64,000 bases of DNA. It comes from Luscinia megarhynchos. Lineage: Eukaryota; Chordata; Aves; Passeriformes; Turdidae. Positions 24,201 to 39,200 of this stretch are shown here, one piece after another; position 1 is the stretch's first letter, and each line of letters starts with the position of its first letter. The stretch spans positions 36,645,889 through 36,709,888 of the forward strand of contig CM067592.1 in NCBI GenBank assembly GCA_034336665.1, in the 5' to 3' direction. The position numbers and the translations under genes were made by a program. The notes under the pieces are model-generated. The model worked only from the letters and a program-made list of their open reading frames with translations, ran no database searches and was not told the DNA's origin.

Positions 24201-27200
24201 CCAGCTGAGATTAAACCACATTATTCAGCCTCTATATTTGGGAACAATGTCTTCAAAAGGAATTTCTATTAATTTGCCAAGCTATAGGTAACATTTCCAA
24301 TTAGCCTGATTTACTCACCAACTCCTCTATCTTATCAAAGAAATATACATTCCAGCCATCAACCAAAATTTCAGGCTTTTTTGGTTCTTTGTAGATCTGA
24401 AAGAATAATATTAAAACTCATTAGAGGAGCCCTTCATATTCAGCACTGACATTCTTCTGATCAATATTGTGTACAGTTACTCATTTCTTTCTGATATACT
24501 GTACCTCTTGAAGAACAGGGATGACTGGTGGATTTCTCTGTTGAAGAAAATAAAGCACCATAAGAGTATATGCATAAGATGACAGGCTGCCTCGAGATGC
24601 ATCTCCAATGTCACATATCTAGAAAAAGAAACATAAGTTTTATTTTTCATGGTGATCATCCCTTGCTGCAGGAACTACTGCTTCTAGAATGTTTGAAACC
24701 TACCTTTGTAAAGACTTTCATTGTGTAACACAGATATTTTACTCTAGGATCAATAGCTGCATATGATGACAGAAGTCTGGTGTTATGTAAGGCCTACAAA
24801 AACAAGAAAGTAATGTAGAAAATAAAGAAGCTCTGAAATCATGAAGGAAATAAGCTGAAAAATTGAAAACCAAAAGAACTCTAAGTTGTGTCCTGAAGAA
24901 ATGCATATGTGAAGCCCTGCATAGGAATATATATTGAGAAAGGAAGCACTCAACATTGAGGTTATCATCTACTCTTTCAAAGCCAATCAACTTCCTTAAT
25001 CTGTGTGCAAGTGGTACAAAGCAGCATTCACAGAACAATACTTCAAAACAAGAAGCATTAATCTCCTCCTACAGTTCCAAAATATTTTGTAGAAGGTAAT
25101 TACTTGAACCCAGAGATTTCAGTCCGGATCTCTAAGTGCTACCAACGGACACATATGGATGTGTAACTTCAAGGGGAAAACTTTCACACCTAATGGTTGA
25201 GGTATCTTCCTCAAGACACTCCTTGAGCTCATAAAAAACCTTCAGAAAGTTTAAAAATTGTCATTAGCACTCAACTTTCCTTTGCTGTTTCAAGGAATAG
25301 GGTTTAGAAATTTAAAAACATTGAAATAAACTAAACCTGTTTTTAAAATGTTTGGTCAAGAACACATGGATTGTTTTTAGGTTTGTTTGGTTTTTTTTGG
25401 TGGTTTTTTGTTTGGTTGGTTGTTTTCTTTCGGTTGTTGTTTTTTTACAATCTAATATGCTACAGTTCAGGCAATCTGAGTTCAAAAATCATTATCTCAG
25501 GTCTCAAGGCAAGAGCCATGACCCTAAGAGGAGTCCAAAAAAGCTGAAGTTACTTTATTTTGTCTCTTATTTAAGAAAGACTTAAAATAATTAAACCACG
25601 GGTTTTTACTGTTACAGAAGAAATAATACATTTTCTTAGGAAAGTGACAACTCTAAAGTCACAACTGTGCAGCTGACTCCATTCACAGTCAAACAATGAA
25701 AACCAAAAAGGTTTCTCTGAAATATAAAACTGCAACAGGTAATTGAAAGCAGTTGATTATTGAACCTCATTCAAACAACCACTTCAGTCTCAAGAAACAG
25801 ATCCTCAGTTTTTTGTTACACAACATAAAATAAAAAAGGAGATAACCTTACCAGAGTATTATATAAACTGATGTCTACTTCAAGACCACTTCTGACATGG
25901 AAAAATTTGACAATTGGGACTTTAGCAGTTGTTATAGGCAAGACATTTCTTAAACCTAGGATGAAATGTTTTATTACTGAATAGCTACAATACAGTCCTA
26001 CACAGTATCAAATAACTTCCAACTGTAGCCAGCAGGCTATAAAATAAAATCTTAGTTGACACCAAATTTGTATTTCAGTTATGTTTTAACACTGATTTTA
26101 GAAATACGTCAAACATGATCACCCTTCTAAATATAGTTCATATAAATGTACATTTAGCCCCCTCAAAAAATAAAGAGCCATCTAAGTAAAAGTACAGAAA
26201 TTCTTTATAGAGAAATAAGCTTATGAGATAAATGACAGTTTACTATAACTCATTGGAGATACACCAAAATGAGCACTATAAAATTCATGATTTCTTGTAG
26301 AAAAAACAGGATTCCCATTGCAGACTTGTATCAGAATATCTTTTACTATCAACTTCCAATGCACTAAACATACATGTACATAATTATTAGACTGAAGCCT
26401 CAAGTCTTAAATCATTATTCTTAGGCATGTAAGTGATAAATATACTATCTGTCCAGATCAGATGTGGTCCAATAACATCATAACCTCAAATATCTACATA
26501 TACAAACAAAAAATAAATCCAAATTTTCACAATATTCAACTTCACTCTTACTAACATAAGCTCTTTTATGTTGGTTGCATCTTAATGATTTTCATCAACA
26601 ATACCCCAGAACACTGTCACTAAAGCAAATGAAGTAACAAAACCAGGATCTCGTATTTTAATTTTCTAGAAAGTTACCTGACTGTTTCTTGAGAACTTTG
26701 GCTAAATCTTCAATAATTCTGATGCAGTCAAGTTCCTAAGACATTAAGAAAAAAAGCTGAAAGATGAATCTGCTGCAAGTATTTTAGGCAAACCTTTTAT
26801 TATGTGCCATTAAGCCTAAAGCTGTATAATCAAATGTTTCATGTTATACAGAATTATGTGAATACAAGAAATTGTTTCAAAATAGCATATGTAAAACCAA
26901 CAGTTGATATATAATAATGTGAACTTATTTAAAGCTGATATCAGACATAAAAGCAGGACTGAATGTGCTCTTCCATTATCTCCCAGTTGTTTATGCAATA
27001 AATGCAGAAATGCAGAATTCACTAGAAAACTGGCTACTTCATTTTTAGACTCGTGTCTAGCACAACAGCAAACACCCCTAAAATAATCTGCCTTAGTGGT
27101 AGCTTAGTATTTTCTTCTACTATTAAAAGCTTTTATAAAATAATAAATTTAGTGCACTAGATGCACAATATAAGAACATTTTGTATTTATTTAACCATAA

Positions 27201-30200
27201 AACCAAAATCTTATCAACCTACCTCAGCAGTTTCCAGACCATCTATTGTCATACAGATATCAAGATCACTTTGTTTGAAGCCAAAGCCATTTTTTGAGGA
27301 GCCAAACAAATCCAGCTTGGTTCCTGTAAGGCATGATATTACAGCAATATATCAACAAAATATCAAATAATATACAACACAGAATCTCAAATTGTATCTA
27401 GCTGCAAACCACTGCATGCATTCTAATACAGGCATGAAAACATTATTGTATTTCTGTGGTACATGAAAACTTTCTGATCAACTTTGCTTGTGAGAAAAGA
27501 ATCTCTGCTACTATTGTTTCAAATAAGCAGTCTGACAAACTCAGAAACAAGTTAAGTTTTCTAGTAACTAAATCATCAGCATGCAGGTTCAAGCTGACAT
27601 CCGACTGAAAAATGCTTTGTACAGAGATTCTCAGGCTAAGGGATATACCCAGCTCCAGCCAAAAAAAAGTCTTTTTCTAATTTTAAAAGACCTTGAACTG
27701 AAGTCAAGTTGTTACAGGTAAGAACTCCAGAAACAAACAAAGGAAAAAAACTCCAAATGCCTAGGTTCTGTGAACAGGACAGATGTTATGCCTTTATTTT
27801 AAAATATTCCAAGCCCAGTAAGTTTCAGTAGAAAGTACTACAAAAAAACTTGTTGTTTGTAAGAACAGTTACAAAAATAAGTCTGATTAATAAATAAAAT
27901 GAAAATAACAAATATAAAGCTAGCCTACTTCTGTTTTAATTGTCTCTTCCTTAACTTGCCATTGCTCCTTCCTACTGATGTGTGCTATATATGAATAAAT
28001 AAAAAAATTTCAAATTTAAAAAAGCCTCAAAAGACTTAGAATAAAAATTACTGTAATGGAGCATTGCAATACTGAGCAACAACATGGGTTAAATATCCAA
28101 ACCTAAAGTGTTTATTATACCGAAATTATATTTCTTGGAAAATACTCAAGTATGAACAATCAAAAGTATAAATGTGAAGTTAGAATAGCCTAATTACCTG
28201 GGAAATCCTGTCTAATGAAGATTTCCAAGCTTTGTCTTATATGTTCCCGAGCGTGATCCTCTACTATATTTGGAGCAAAATCATCTATAAAAAAAGAAGA
28301 AAAAAGAACAATTTAGGCAACTGTTCTTTAGAAAGAGCAAAGACTCAAGTGAAAATAGAGAGGGATTTACAGTGGGGCAGGGAAAGGGAAAAAGAAAAAG
28401 AAAGAGAATTCATATGTGAAGGAAAGAAAGCAAGGATGAAGTAGAAGAGAAATACCTGTTCAAAGAAAAACATTAATTAGACAAATAATGCATTTTGTCT
28501 GGTCAGAAATGGCGAGAGAGAAAGGAGGAAAGTTGGGTCACTCTGAAAAGAACAAAAGTGGAGACATGTTACAAAACAGTATTTTGACACTATTTTTCCC
28601 TAGAATACTGAAGTCTTTTTTTATGACAGCTACAAGTTAAGGAACAATTAATATAATTCAAATCCGACAAATATAAAAGCATCAGTCAAAAATTCCACCC
28701 AAAATCAGACTCTCAGGAAATGTATTTTCCTTCCCAACCAGTCAGGTGGAAGATAAATATAAACACTTTCTAGTTCTCTAAATACAAACTACTCAGCAGT
28801 TCTATTAGAGAGCCATTACCAATAAGACCAATTGTAGAATTGTATCTAAGAGTTGGTGGCCATGTAGAAAATAAACTGCCATCTAATAACACCATTACTC
28901 TATGGGTATTAAATTTGTTTTTTCTGATTCTTTTTCAATGGCACAACAATATGCAAAAGAAACAACTTACAGTAACACTGGACACAAACTTGATCTAGAA
29001 TAACTGAAAACTTGGGTGGCAGTGGTGGCAGTGGGTCAAGCTCAATTTTCTTGAAGTCTTCTGGACAATCATTCTTTAAATGACCTTCCCGTTTGCACAA
29101 GCTACATACTACTGTAGGAGACTGCATGAACAAAAAGCAAGATTGGTTTTAAAAACTAGAGTACTTTAATAAATTTGAGCAACACTTTTATATAAGCTTC
29201 TAACAGAACATAAGCAATGTGTTTATGCTCCAATACAGCTTGCTTACCTTGCCCTTTGTAAATGCTTGTTTACTGAACTGATAAAAAAGTTCAGATTCTA
29301 AGCTGTGTTCTACTGCTGTGGTATCTTCAGAGTGGCTTCCCTTCTCAGTAAGATATTCCTGACTCGAATTGACTCTCACAGGTTCATCTACAATTCCTTT
29401 GAAATGTTTGTTTTCATATTTACTGGGGATGGAAAAATCATCATCTTCCTCTGACAGTGCATCATCATCTCCAGACCCAGTATATGTGTTATCTAGTCCA
29501 CCTCCAGCTCTAATGGTAACACTGCATTCTCTCTGATTTAGAAGACTTGGTGCTTCCTCTTCTTCCTCCTCATCATCTGTGTTCATCATTTGGGATATCT
29601 TACTCTGTGCTGAACGTAGGAATTTTTGTGGGGATTCATCCAGTTCATCAGTACCTTCAGTACTACTATCCTCATCAATGTCAATCTTGTCATCTGTTAC
29701 ACCACTGCACTCCAAGCCAAATTCATCACTCTCTGTAAGCGCAGTGTGCTGAAAACCTTCAAAGTCTGAAGTACTACATGTCTCTACATCGTGCTCATTC
29801 ACCATAGCAGGGAGTTCTCCACTGTCACTATCTTCATCAACTCCCTGCTCAGCAGCCAAAATATTATTCCATTGTCTTTTTTGTTGTTCATCTTCTTCCT
29901 CTTCCTCCTCTTCTTCATCTTCATTTTCACTCTCTGTCTCTTCACAGCTAGGTTTAAAATCCTCATTATCTCCAGAAATAATTTCCTCAATTATACAGTC
30001 TGAGTCTTCATGGGTAATTGCTAGATGACTTACATCATCAGCCAATTCTTCTTCTGTGAAACTTTCTGAGCCATCACACTGTTTTGAAGGACCAATTTTA
30101 AGTTCCTTGGGCATATATGTATTCTCTGTTATGTGATCTTCTACTATGGCTGTGTTTGTTCTACTATCCAAGTTTTGCAAATCAGAATTTTCACGCTTTA

Positions 30201-33200
30201 TAGCATCTTTTCCATGGTCCAGCATTTGTGATTTCTCCTCACTTTCATTTGAAGAGGGCATTTTGCTCCATTTTGCACTTTTTTTGTGAGGCAAGGCAAA
30301 ATACTTATAAGTTGCTCTCAGACAGTGAAGAATATATTCATACACTAGCTGGCTGTTCAGAGTTCTTGCCACATTCCTTTTGACTGAATATGGGTCTAGT
30401 AGAAAGAAAAGTGAGCCAGCAGTGAAAGAGTTAACTCAAAAAAATACATCCTGACACAGTCTGAATTGCTAGTAACTCTCAAACATTGTGTAAGGACACA
30501 AGATCTACAAATTGTGCTGAAGACATTTTTTAAGTTTAAAATTATTTCTGATAATGTTTAAAATAATACCAAATAGAAATATGATATTGATTTTTCTGGA
30601 AAAAAATATTCTACTATAACTAGTCCAATATAAAAAATTTCTAAGTTGTAACACACAATATTGACAGCCAAGTCCAGCAACTTATAAAAATTAAAGTTTG
30701 TTGAGAGATATTTATGTACCTTCCACAGCAATGCGCTTTTTAGGCCAGTCCTTTAATTCACGAGACACTGGTTCCTTAAGTCGTATGCTAATAACCAAAT
30801 CAGCCATACGGAACTCCAGAGCATAGAAACGAAGCAGTTCGAGCCAGAGCTGGCCAACAGGTGCTGAACACTGCTGACCTAAATCAAATACTAACGGAAC
30901 CTGTCAATTACAGAAGAAAACCTTAAATAATATTTAGTGCACAGGCATTTAACTGTTTAACAGTTACACTTCCTTTATTTCACCTGCAATCCAGTGTGGC
31001 AGAATTTATCATTGCTTCTCAACTCCCCTAATTGCAATAAAATCTGCAATTGAAAAGTTGGAAGACATAGTATAAAAAGGTCAAAATGAAAGAACGCAGC
31101 AATGGTAAAGAGTAGCATCAATGATTAATAGCAATTGCTTCTTTAAATGTTTATACTACAATTTATAAATTTCAAAGAGAGAAGCATATCTCATCTCACA
31201 GGACACAATGGATTATTCAGTCTATTTTTCAGCCGTCTAGACGGAATTGTTAACCCTCACAACATGCAATCATGTAGTGATACTGTTTCTTATAAAGTTG
31301 TTGTATTAGAAATAATTTGTAAGAACAGTTCAAAGCAAAGAGAAAATATTTTTCATATACTTAATCTAATTCCAAAATAAAACTGCTTCAGCTCTGTAAG
31401 CTGTATTCTCCCCAACAGACAATTCAGGGTCTTATCAAAGAGTTTGAAATCATACAGATTTTCCTGCCAGCTCCTTAGCTTCAAGAGCTAAGCTCAACAG
31501 ACCTTGAAGCAAGCAGTCACGCAATCTCGTAGTTCAGTTCATGGTTTTGAAACATAAACAAAAAACTGAAATAGAAGATTGTTCTATTTTGAGAACAGCA
31601 ATGTCTGTCTGCTAGACAAAAACAGATTTTAAAGTTCAGACCTTGCCCGACAGGGAAGTTTCCTGTGGCAAATCAGAATCATCGGTGGGGCTATGCTCCC
31701 AAACCACAGCATTGTTCTTGACTTCTCTCAGATGAAAATTAGTTAATTTGTTTAATGAGAATCCTCCAATCTAGAGGAAATAAAAAAAGAAACAGAGCTA
31801 AACATCATGTGAATTTTAAATTTTAGTTCCCATACCGCAATAGAATGAAAAAACAGCTGTTCCAGGCGTGGAATACATCCCAACCCTTTTTCTCTCCTCT
31901 CCCCATACTTCCCTACAAAAAACTCCCAAGAGCTCAGTGCTCTTGGAAGGGTGTGCTGGTGTCCACACTCAGGAAATATGAACACTGAGATGGACTGAAA
32001 ACTGGATGAATGGCAGATCCCAGATGGTTCTAATCATTTCTACAGGATCTAAACATGGCTCTGTCACAAGTGGTGTCCCCCAAGGATCAATACTGGGCCC
32101 AGTGTTGCTTGATCTGTGATTTGGACAAAGAGGCAGATGCCTCCTCAGCAGGTCACTGATGACACAAGGCAGGGAGCAGTCACCAATATCCCAGAGTGCA
32201 GCCCTGACAGGATGGAGAGATGGGCAGAGAAGAACTGTCTGAAATTCACCAAAGGCAAAAGCAGGATTCTGCATTCCACTGGGGAGGAATAAGCCCAGGC
32301 ACCAGCAGAGGCTGAGGCTGATCTGCTGGAAAGCTGCTTTGTGGAGTGTGGATCCTGGTGGACAAGCTGTCCATGAGCCAGCAGTGTGGCCTGGTGGCCA
32401 AGAAAGCCAGTGGTGTTTCGGGGTGCATTAGGAAGAGCATTGCCAGCAGGACAAGGCAAGTGATCCTGGCCCTGTGCTCAGCCCAGGTGAGGCACATCTG
32501 GAGTGATGCATCCAGTTCTGGGCTCCTCAGGACAAGAGTGGCATGGAGTCCCTGAAGTGGGTCCAGCAAAGGGCTGCAAAGATAAATAAAGGACTGGAGC
32601 ACCTCACTTATGAGGAAAGCACCTCAATTCCTCAGCTAGGCTTGTTCAACCTTTAGAAGAGGCAATTGAGAGAAGACTTCATGACTGTGAGTATCTGAAG
32701 GGAGGGTGTGAAGAGGATCGATCCAGGTTGTGCTGAGGAACAGGACAAGAGGCAATGGGCAGAAACTCATGCGGGAAGTTCCACCTGACTATGAGGAAGC
32801 ACTTGTGTGGGTGTATTGTGTGGGTAATCAAATACTGGAACTGACTGCCCAGAAAATTCTGTAATTCTGTGCCATGCAACCTTTTCTTCACACATTAGAC
32901 AACCATAAATAAGTTATCTTTTAATTATAGAGCCATATAAAACAGGACATTTTTCTCATCCAATTCAGGAAGTGCACATGCTTTCAAAAGAGTCAGGAAA
33001 GTAATAGAGAAAACTGTTAACTGAAAGATTCTTCTAATTAGTTACATTAGCAACACATGTGCTAAACATAACAAGAGATTGTAAGTACAAAAATGGGTGC
33101 CATGAAAATAATACATAAATGGTGTCCTGGAGAACTGGATTCTGGATTGGCATCCATAATATAACTCCTGACATCAGGATGCATTTCAGTTTGTAAACCA

Positions 33201-36200
33201 AATAAATATACATTCTAAACTCCTACTGTGATCCCCTTTAGATGGCACCACACAGTGTGCTCCCCAACCATTACTTATGTTTTGGAGAATTAGATGGCAA
33301 ATTCCAAGTTGCTTTGGGATGTAGCTATGATTGAGTTCTCGACAGTCTGGAGACAAGGCATAAAAACATGAGGAAGTAAATTGTTGCAAAATGCATTATT
33401 CAATGCCCAGCTCTCCTTATTCACAGAAGGGGCAACAGAGCACTTACTTCAATGACTAGGATTGAGATATGCAACCTTACAGCTAAGCATACTAAAGTAT
33501 AGTCATTGAATGGTGATGAATTCACATTCTTAATTCCTGCAGAAATGGTTCGCTTATGGCTTACTCAGAGTAGCACAAAACTGACAGATTATATAGCACC
33601 ACAAGCAACTGGTCCTCTCATTTATACTATTCTGTATTAATACACATACCCATGATCCCAAATAGACGGGCAAAAAAGGCTCTTTCCTCTGTTGTAGAAA
33701 GAAAATAACCATTAAAGCAAACACGTAAGGGGACAAGCCTCCCTCTTCCGGACGATCAACACAGCATAACTGTAAAAACAAATTGTGCAGTCATTAAAGC
33801 TTCAAGCAGTACTATGAAAAATATTAATTACTGTCCAGAAGTCAGTCACATTGAATACTACAGAAACTCAGATATCTTTGAGTTCTTACCAGATGTAATT
33901 TGTTCTCAAGGACTGCATAATTCATTCAGTTACTACCATACTACTATAATGTTTTCAGTGTAACAGGCATAGGCCACAGTCTGGCAAAACAGACAGCATA
34001 CAGCACATTTGCAAAAACATTATAGCTCCTGTTGCATAGATACAGTACAAGTCAAAAGCTTTTCAATTTTTTAATTTAGATTTTCATTGCTGACTCACAA
34101 ATTTTACAAGTTGTGTTACCTCACAAGATTGCTTTCATCTACAATAGAGACAAACAGTTTTTTCTTTTTTTCCCATGATGGATTAAGTTTACTAGAAACT
34201 AGCAATTTCATTTCATATACATTCCTTTGACTAGTTTGGCAATAGCAGGATACTTACAGTCTGCATGCCACTGGATGAAGCTTAACATTCCACTTTTGAA
34301 ATTTAGTGGAACATTATCATACAGAATGATAACTGTATAATTTATAAAATTTACATCCTTATTTCAACTCTCCAAGGACGGTTTCTAAACCATAACTACA
34401 GGCATAATACCAAAGTTCATTCAAAATTTATTCACAGATAAGGGAATACAAATGACTCTCACCTTAGCCCAATATCTGAAGGCAATCACTAAAGGTACAA
34501 TAGTAGGTTCCAGCTTTCCAAGTGTAGCCAAATGGTTTGTTGTCAGACAAGCATTCTCATTCCCTGCACTCACTTTACAAATAAGGCCACTAAAATCAAA
34601 AAAGAAATGAAAGATCTTGAAGGTTTTGTAAGAGCATCCATAGGTCAGATAACACCTCACAGAACAGTGTAGTCAAAGGCTGTAAGGAAAGACTTGACAG
34701 CCTCTGAAAGACAGCATCTCAGCATGAAAAACAGCATGCAATACTAATTTGATTTATGGCTAGGATGAGAATATATGCATTATAATTTTCTGTACATGTG
34801 TTTTAAGATACAATTCAAATTTAAGTATCTTTTCTAATATTAATTCACTGAATTGAAAAAGTTACAGTATTAATTTCCTTCATGGAACAAACACATTTTC
34901 CCACACCACACCCACCATCAAACAGTTTCTATGCTGTTTTCACACAACACAAAATATTTTTAAACACTGAAAAATCAAGGTAGCAGCAAATAACTGGTAA
35001 TATTTTTATCAGTAGCTGTTTATAGAATGTTTCATGAATCTTAATTGATATTCATCAAATGGGCAAAATAAAATATTTTTCACTTGCTCTCAAAATACTA
35101 GCAATGCTAAGCAAACTGGTTCTTATCCTTACAGAAATCTATAATTTAATATGGTATGTACACTACCTATAAGAAAGGAAAGTTTCTGCTTAAGCAATAA
35201 TCCCAAATGGAAGGGTAAGGGTACATGCTGGAAGCCATAATGGTTGAAGGGGTTGGGAAATACACAGCTGAGGACAGAACAACCCTTACCCTCTTATTCT
35301 AGGCTAGGAATGACTTGCCCATGAGTGTTAGTTTGTGTTTCAAGATCCATGGAACTGTAATAATTTAGTACAGAAACGTCATTTATCGGGTGGTAATATA
35401 ATTTACATTGCTATATACTATTAGAACACACAAAGTGACAACCGAGACCTTTGCTTTTCTCTGCACACCACCACTGGTATTCTAGCATGGAAATCTGCAT
35501 CAACTTCCGTAAAAGAGTCTAAGTGGAAAAAAGAAAAAAAAGCCACATTAAGCATGGTGTTGACAAAAAGTACATTGAACTGGATGTAACTAGAGAAGTA
35601 CTGGTAGAACTTCACCTGCTAATCCCATGACTAATGAGAAAAATAAAGTACATGTGATGGGAAGAATATGATCTGTACAATAAGCAGCTAGGAAAATACT
35701 GAGAAAAACCAGAACTTTTCAAAATTCATATATACATAGTATGTATAATTAAGGAAGTATATTTTGTTTAAGGGCTGGGTTCAGTAATTCAGGCATGCAG
35801 AGAGACCTACACCTCCTATGGAACAATATTACTGTGAAAAATAAACAGTGTTACATCACTACATACAGAAAGAAATGTTTTTCCCTGGTTATCTGACAAT
35901 CTTTTATGTAAATATTGAACAGGATGCCTACGTGATGCAATGTCCTTTTGCTACGCTTTCTATTTTTTAGTTGTTATTCTTTATATAGTTTTCCAAATAT
36001 GATTCAGCTGTCAGCCACCCTAGTCCTTTCTCTCAGTGGTGTTGATTGATCAAAATCGGACTTATTTTTTGATACCTTACAGTTTCACTGGGCCAGGAGG
36101 GGAGGAAATTGACGAACAATTTTAAATACTTAAGTCAAAAATTCTGAAATGGCAAGATTTTTGTGATGTTACTTAGCCAACTGGACACCTAATTTCACTG

Positions 36201-39200
36201 AAAATTACCTTGCTTTTAACACTGGGGTACCTGAAAAACCTAATGCTCTATCCCTGTATCTTCTCATTCACAGAGAAGACTTGGCACAACATGTTAATGC
36301 AAATATTAATACTACAGATACTAATACTATCACTTTTTTGATACATTAGCAATCCTAACTTCTTAGGAGATCTGGGTCTTCTTCCTCTAATCTAATTCAA
36401 AAATAACACCATTCTCAGTCCAAAATGGTCCAAACAAAAAAATGCACATACAATGATTGTGGGGGTGCCACTGAGAAAATCTATGTCAGTAAATATACGT
36501 CCTCTGAACCATATGGTCTGGCTCCTGACCTGTGAGCATAAAGCAAGCCAAGAAAGCAGTGAAACTACTTTTTACAATCTGCATTTGTCCTGACATGACT
36601 TCATGATGCTTGCCTCCAATTGTCTGTTCTGCTGGTGTTGAATATTGCAGCTTTCAGACTGGTTCCAGGAGTGGAGGGGGAGAGAAGAGTTACAGAGCTT
36701 GTTATCAGAGACTCCACTTGCTCTCCTGCATCCTTCACATAGACTGTGTTGTCTGCTGTAGACAGCAGGAGGGTGCTCCCCTTCGGTCTTGGTTAGTTTA
36801 TGGCTGGCTGAGGCCGAGAAGTTCCCGGGACTGGGTTTTTTTCCCATTTTTTTGGAATTGTTTGAACCTGCTCTGGAATGAAAATCTAGGGGGAATCACC
36901 TGGAGGTCAGACCCGTGGCTCACCAGGCCTGGCAGTGCCATGGCATTTCCCAGCACTGGAGGGACTGGGAACAGCCTGAGTGAGTTGGGCTGTGACCCAC
37001 AGAGGGACTGGGAACAGCCTGAGTGAGCTGGGCTGTGACCCACAGAGGGACTGAGAACAGCCTGAGTGAGCTGTGACCCACAGAGGGACTGAGAACAGCC
37101 TGAGTGAGCTGGGCTGTGACCCACAGAGGGGACTGGGAACAGCCTGAGTGAGCTGGGCTGTGACCCACAGAAGGGACTGGGAACAGCCTGAGTGAGCTGG
37201 GCTGTGACCCACAGAAGGGACTGAGAACAGCCTGAGTGAGCTGGGCTGTGACCCACAGAAGGGACTGAGAAACAGCCTGAGTGAGCTGGGCTGTGACCCA
37301 CAGAGGGACTGAGAACAGCCTGAGTGAGCTGGGCTGTGACCCACAGAGGGACTGATAACAGCCTGAGTGAGCTGTGACCCACAGAGGGACTGAGAACAGC
37401 CTGAGTGAGCCGGGCTGTGACCCACAGAGGGACTGGGAACAGCCTGAGTGAGCCGGGCTGTGACCCACAGAGGGACTGAGAACAGCCTGAGTGAGCTGGG
37501 CTGTGACCCACAGAGGGACTGAGAACAGCCTGAGTGAGCTGGGCTGTGACCCACAGAGGGACTGGGAACAGCCTGAGTGAGCCGGGCTGTGACCCACAGA
37601 GGGACTGAGAACAGCCTGAGTGAGCTGTGACCCACAGAGGGACTGAGAACAGCCTGAGTGAGCCGGGCTGTGACCCACAGAGGGACTGGGAACAGCCTGA
37701 GTGAGCCGGGCTGTGACCCACAGAGGGACTGGGAACAGCCTGAGTGAGCCGGGCTGTGACCCACAGAGGGACTGGGAACAGCCTGAGTGAGCTGGGCTGT
37801 GACCCATGGAACGGACTCTTCTGAATCTGTCATCTCTTCAGAGCGACAAGACGTTTTGCTGTTCAGTATTGTTAATTTTTGTGCCTGAGAGTGCTTTGCC
37901 TGTTGAAGTTTTTTCCCCACTTCTCTCCAAGGAAATCTTTTCCTGAACCTGCTGGGAGAGGGGCTGCTTGAATCTGTTTCCTAGATGGGCCCCATTTGGA
38001 GGTTTCCTCTCAAATTTGCCCTAAACCAAGACAGCATTTAAAAATAATGGAATTTTCATGCCTTCCCCCCCGCCCAAAATTTTCCTTCTTTTTTCTTGCC
38101 TGCATACACTTGAATTGGTTTGAGTAAGTGCATTTTTAAAGGATCTTAACCTCGTATTAATGTGCTGTGTTACATCCATTACTTGAAAAAAACCCCATGT
38201 GTGTGTATGCACATGGTCATCGCCTGCACTGACATACATGTGCAGGTAATTACAGGAGAAGAAACATGAAAGTACATTACTGGGTTTCTGCTACATGTTA
38301 ACAACTTAGGCTGCTCTCTGTTCAATGCATGGCTAATACAGCAGGCTGGGGAGAGCAGCAGAGTCTACCTCATGTGTAATGACATCTTCCCTTGTAATGT
38401 AGAAGAAAGCCTCCCACTAGGAATTTCTCACATCATCAAGAATAAGAGAACTTCAGCCCGCATAACACTGAACGCCAAACCAAAAGTAGTATTGCTAATG
38501 CATTTTTTTCTGCAGTATTATTCAGTCTCTTACCTCCCTAAAAAAAGAGCAGCACATGGTGCACCTGTTCAGCAGAGGTGAAATGCAACAATACTAAGCA
38601 GTAATAGTTTAACCAAATTGAGACGGCAGCAACTTTTTCTTACCACTGTTCTGGAGACTTTCTTGCACAAGTAGGAGAACATCTGGTTGAGTCATCTGTC
38701 AATAAAAGGAATAAAGCTGTTTTTGTATCAACCACCTGTCAAGAAGGTGATTTTCTACAACTAAAATTTAAAACCACCTCTTCATGTACTTCACTATTAT
38801 TAAGTTTTATCAAAAGGAAGAATAACTGCTTGTTCTGAAGGGGAAAAAAAAGTCCTGGAGTAATCGTTACTAAAGTTATTTTTACCTCTATCGAAGACTT
38901 GGTTATGGTAAGAAAACCTCCACCAACACAATTACTGTTTCAGTGTGCTTAAATATGACTATTCTGACACAGTGGAGTTACATCATATTAAAAACTGGAA
39001 TTACAGCTTTCTAAAATCATACACACTTGGGTCCTTCTATTATATGAACTTGGGTCCTTTGTTTCCTAAAAGAAATGTTAAATTCTAACAATGGGACTGC
39101 CAAATCAACTACAGTAGAAGTACGTTTAACTATGGAATCAAGTCCTTAATTCCTTTTTAAGCACAAAGATGCATAAAAACAATTAGCACGACAAATAAAG

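Larger units (their letters stand above)
23090..28284 (-). other. TUT7: TUT7 exons 15-22: active nucleotidyltransferase and PAP-associated domain
   Basis: Exons are 28284-28198, 27323-27223, 26735-26678, 25955-25852, 24793-24704, 24618-24505, 24396-24319 and 23267-23090 (residues about 1011-1280). The active site is complete: FGSSKNGFGFKQSDLDIC supplies the Gly-Ser loop and Asp1059/Asp1061, and GLEVDISLYN supplies Asp1120. Human TUT7 uses Asp1058 and Asp1060. The PAP-associated part shows the nucleotide-recognition segment ASRGSLSSYAYTLMVLYFLQ and ESVGQLWLGLLRFYTEEFDF. Nothing suggests loss of activity. Confidence 0.96.

Noticed and set aside
36958..37807. Regular direct repeats that could be mistaken for a CRISPR array
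   Set aside because: Units abut directly with no unique spacers, and the context is a vertebrate intron.
36798..37920. Three overlapping minus-strand open frames of about 300 codons with a repeated VGHSPAHSGCSQSLC-type product
   Set aside because: They are the translation of a stop-free 43-bp minisatellite in three frames at once, inside an LTR in a TUT7 intron; nothing indicates a repeat protein gene.
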